In this document: in pieces, positions 5,059 through 5,132 of the stretch
How positions within the stretch are numbered: position 1 is the first letter of the stretch
How the letters are laid out: each line of letters opens with the position of its first letter
Made by a program: the position numbers and the translations under genes
Source: an uncultured Arenimonas sp.
GTDB taxonomy: Bacteria > Pseudomonadota > Gammaproteobacteria > Xanthomonadales > Xanthomonadaceae
Direction: 5' to 3'
DNA length: 5,132 bases
Assembly (NCBI GenBank): GCA_946885815.1
Contig: CAMPHE010000152.1
Location: 1 to 5,132 of the forward strand
The notes under the pieces: generated by a model
The model's database searches: none
Seen by the model: only the letters and a program-made list of their open reading frames with translations
What the model was told of the DNA's origin: nothing

Positions 5059-5132
5059 ATGCCCGTCCGCATGGCCAAGCCGCTGCTGGTCTTCGTCCAC
5101 GGCTGGAGCGTCACGTCCACCGCCACCTACGG
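5059..5132 (+). CDS. N-terminal start of a probable alpha/beta-hydrolase (3' truncated)
   Basis: Only about 24 residues are present before the window ends. They read as a short basic leader followed by KPLLVFVHGWSVTST. A hydrophobic beta strand ending in VHGW is the classic first strand and oxyanion-hole motif of alpha/beta-hydrolases (esterases and lipases). The nucleophile and the rest of the catalytic triad lie outside the window, so the substrate and exact class cannot be stated. An in-frame TAG at 5035 limits the start to ATG 5059 or ATG 5071. The second gives MAKPLLVF and is equally plausible; neither has a well-spaced Shine-Dalgarno. There is no signal peptide. The gene is divergent from the HD-GYP operon. 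Confidence 0.7.
   Translation, partial: MPVRMAKPLLVFVHGWSVTSTATY

Noticed and set aside
3786..5126. Upstream extension of the EAL frame to an 862-residue protein
   Set aside because: The extension is an Arg/Ala/Pro-rich shadow of the HD-GYP gene in another frame. The overlap start GTG at 3785 coincides with the beginning of the GGDEF-like domain, and no slippery site suggests a frameshift fusion.

Overview
The window is about 5.1 kb of very GC-rich, densely coding bacterial DNA with strong G/C preference at third codon positions. The set of families (a YaeQ protein, a DUF3391-type HD-GYP protein, a GGDEF-EAL protein, a CheY-like regulator and an EamA permease) and the general look of the proteins suggest a gammaproteobacterium, most likely of the Lysobacteraceae/Xanthomonadaceae. 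That placement is inferred from protein family resemblance, not from a marker gene. No rRNA, tRNA, CRISPR array, insertion sequence or phage gene was seen; it looks like ordinary chromosomal core sequence.

Layout. (1) Positions 1-1073, plus strand: the tail of a probable GIY-YIG nuclease-family gene overlaps, by ATGA, a ten-helix EamA/DMT permease. (2) Positions 1101-1825, minus strand: a 61-residue probable exported peptide gene is coupled by a one-base TGATG overlap to yaeQ. yaeQ converges on the permease across 27 bases that fold into an imperfect hairpin. (3) Positions 1826-1946: a divergent intergenic region with a perfect 8+8 bp dyad. (4) Positions 1947-2534, plus strand: a stand-alone receiver-domain response regulator with a 50-residue N-terminal extension and a GTG start. 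(5) Positions 2538-5005, minus strand: a two-gene cyclic-di-GMP unit, a DUF3391-HD-GYP protein followed by a GGDEF-EAL protein whose GTG start overlaps the upstream stop (GTGA). It converges on the response regulator with only 3 bp between stop codons. (6) Positions 5059-5132, plus strand: the first codons of a divergent alpha/beta-hydrolase gene, cut by the window edge.

The most interesting part is the cyclic-di-GMP pair. The EAL domain keeps every catalytic position I can check and should be a phosphodiesterase. Its GGDEF half reads GGADL and should not make c-di-GMP, but keeps an RxxD inhibitory-site motif. The HD-GYP protein keeps the GYP signature and most metal ligands but has Leu in place of the His of the HD dyad. 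Each protein therefore has one damaged domain motif, and the two are translationally coupled. Because HD-GYP domains of the RpfG type are known to contact GGDEF domains, the pair may work as a physical complex in which one or both degenerate domains act as sensors or adaptors. That is an inference.
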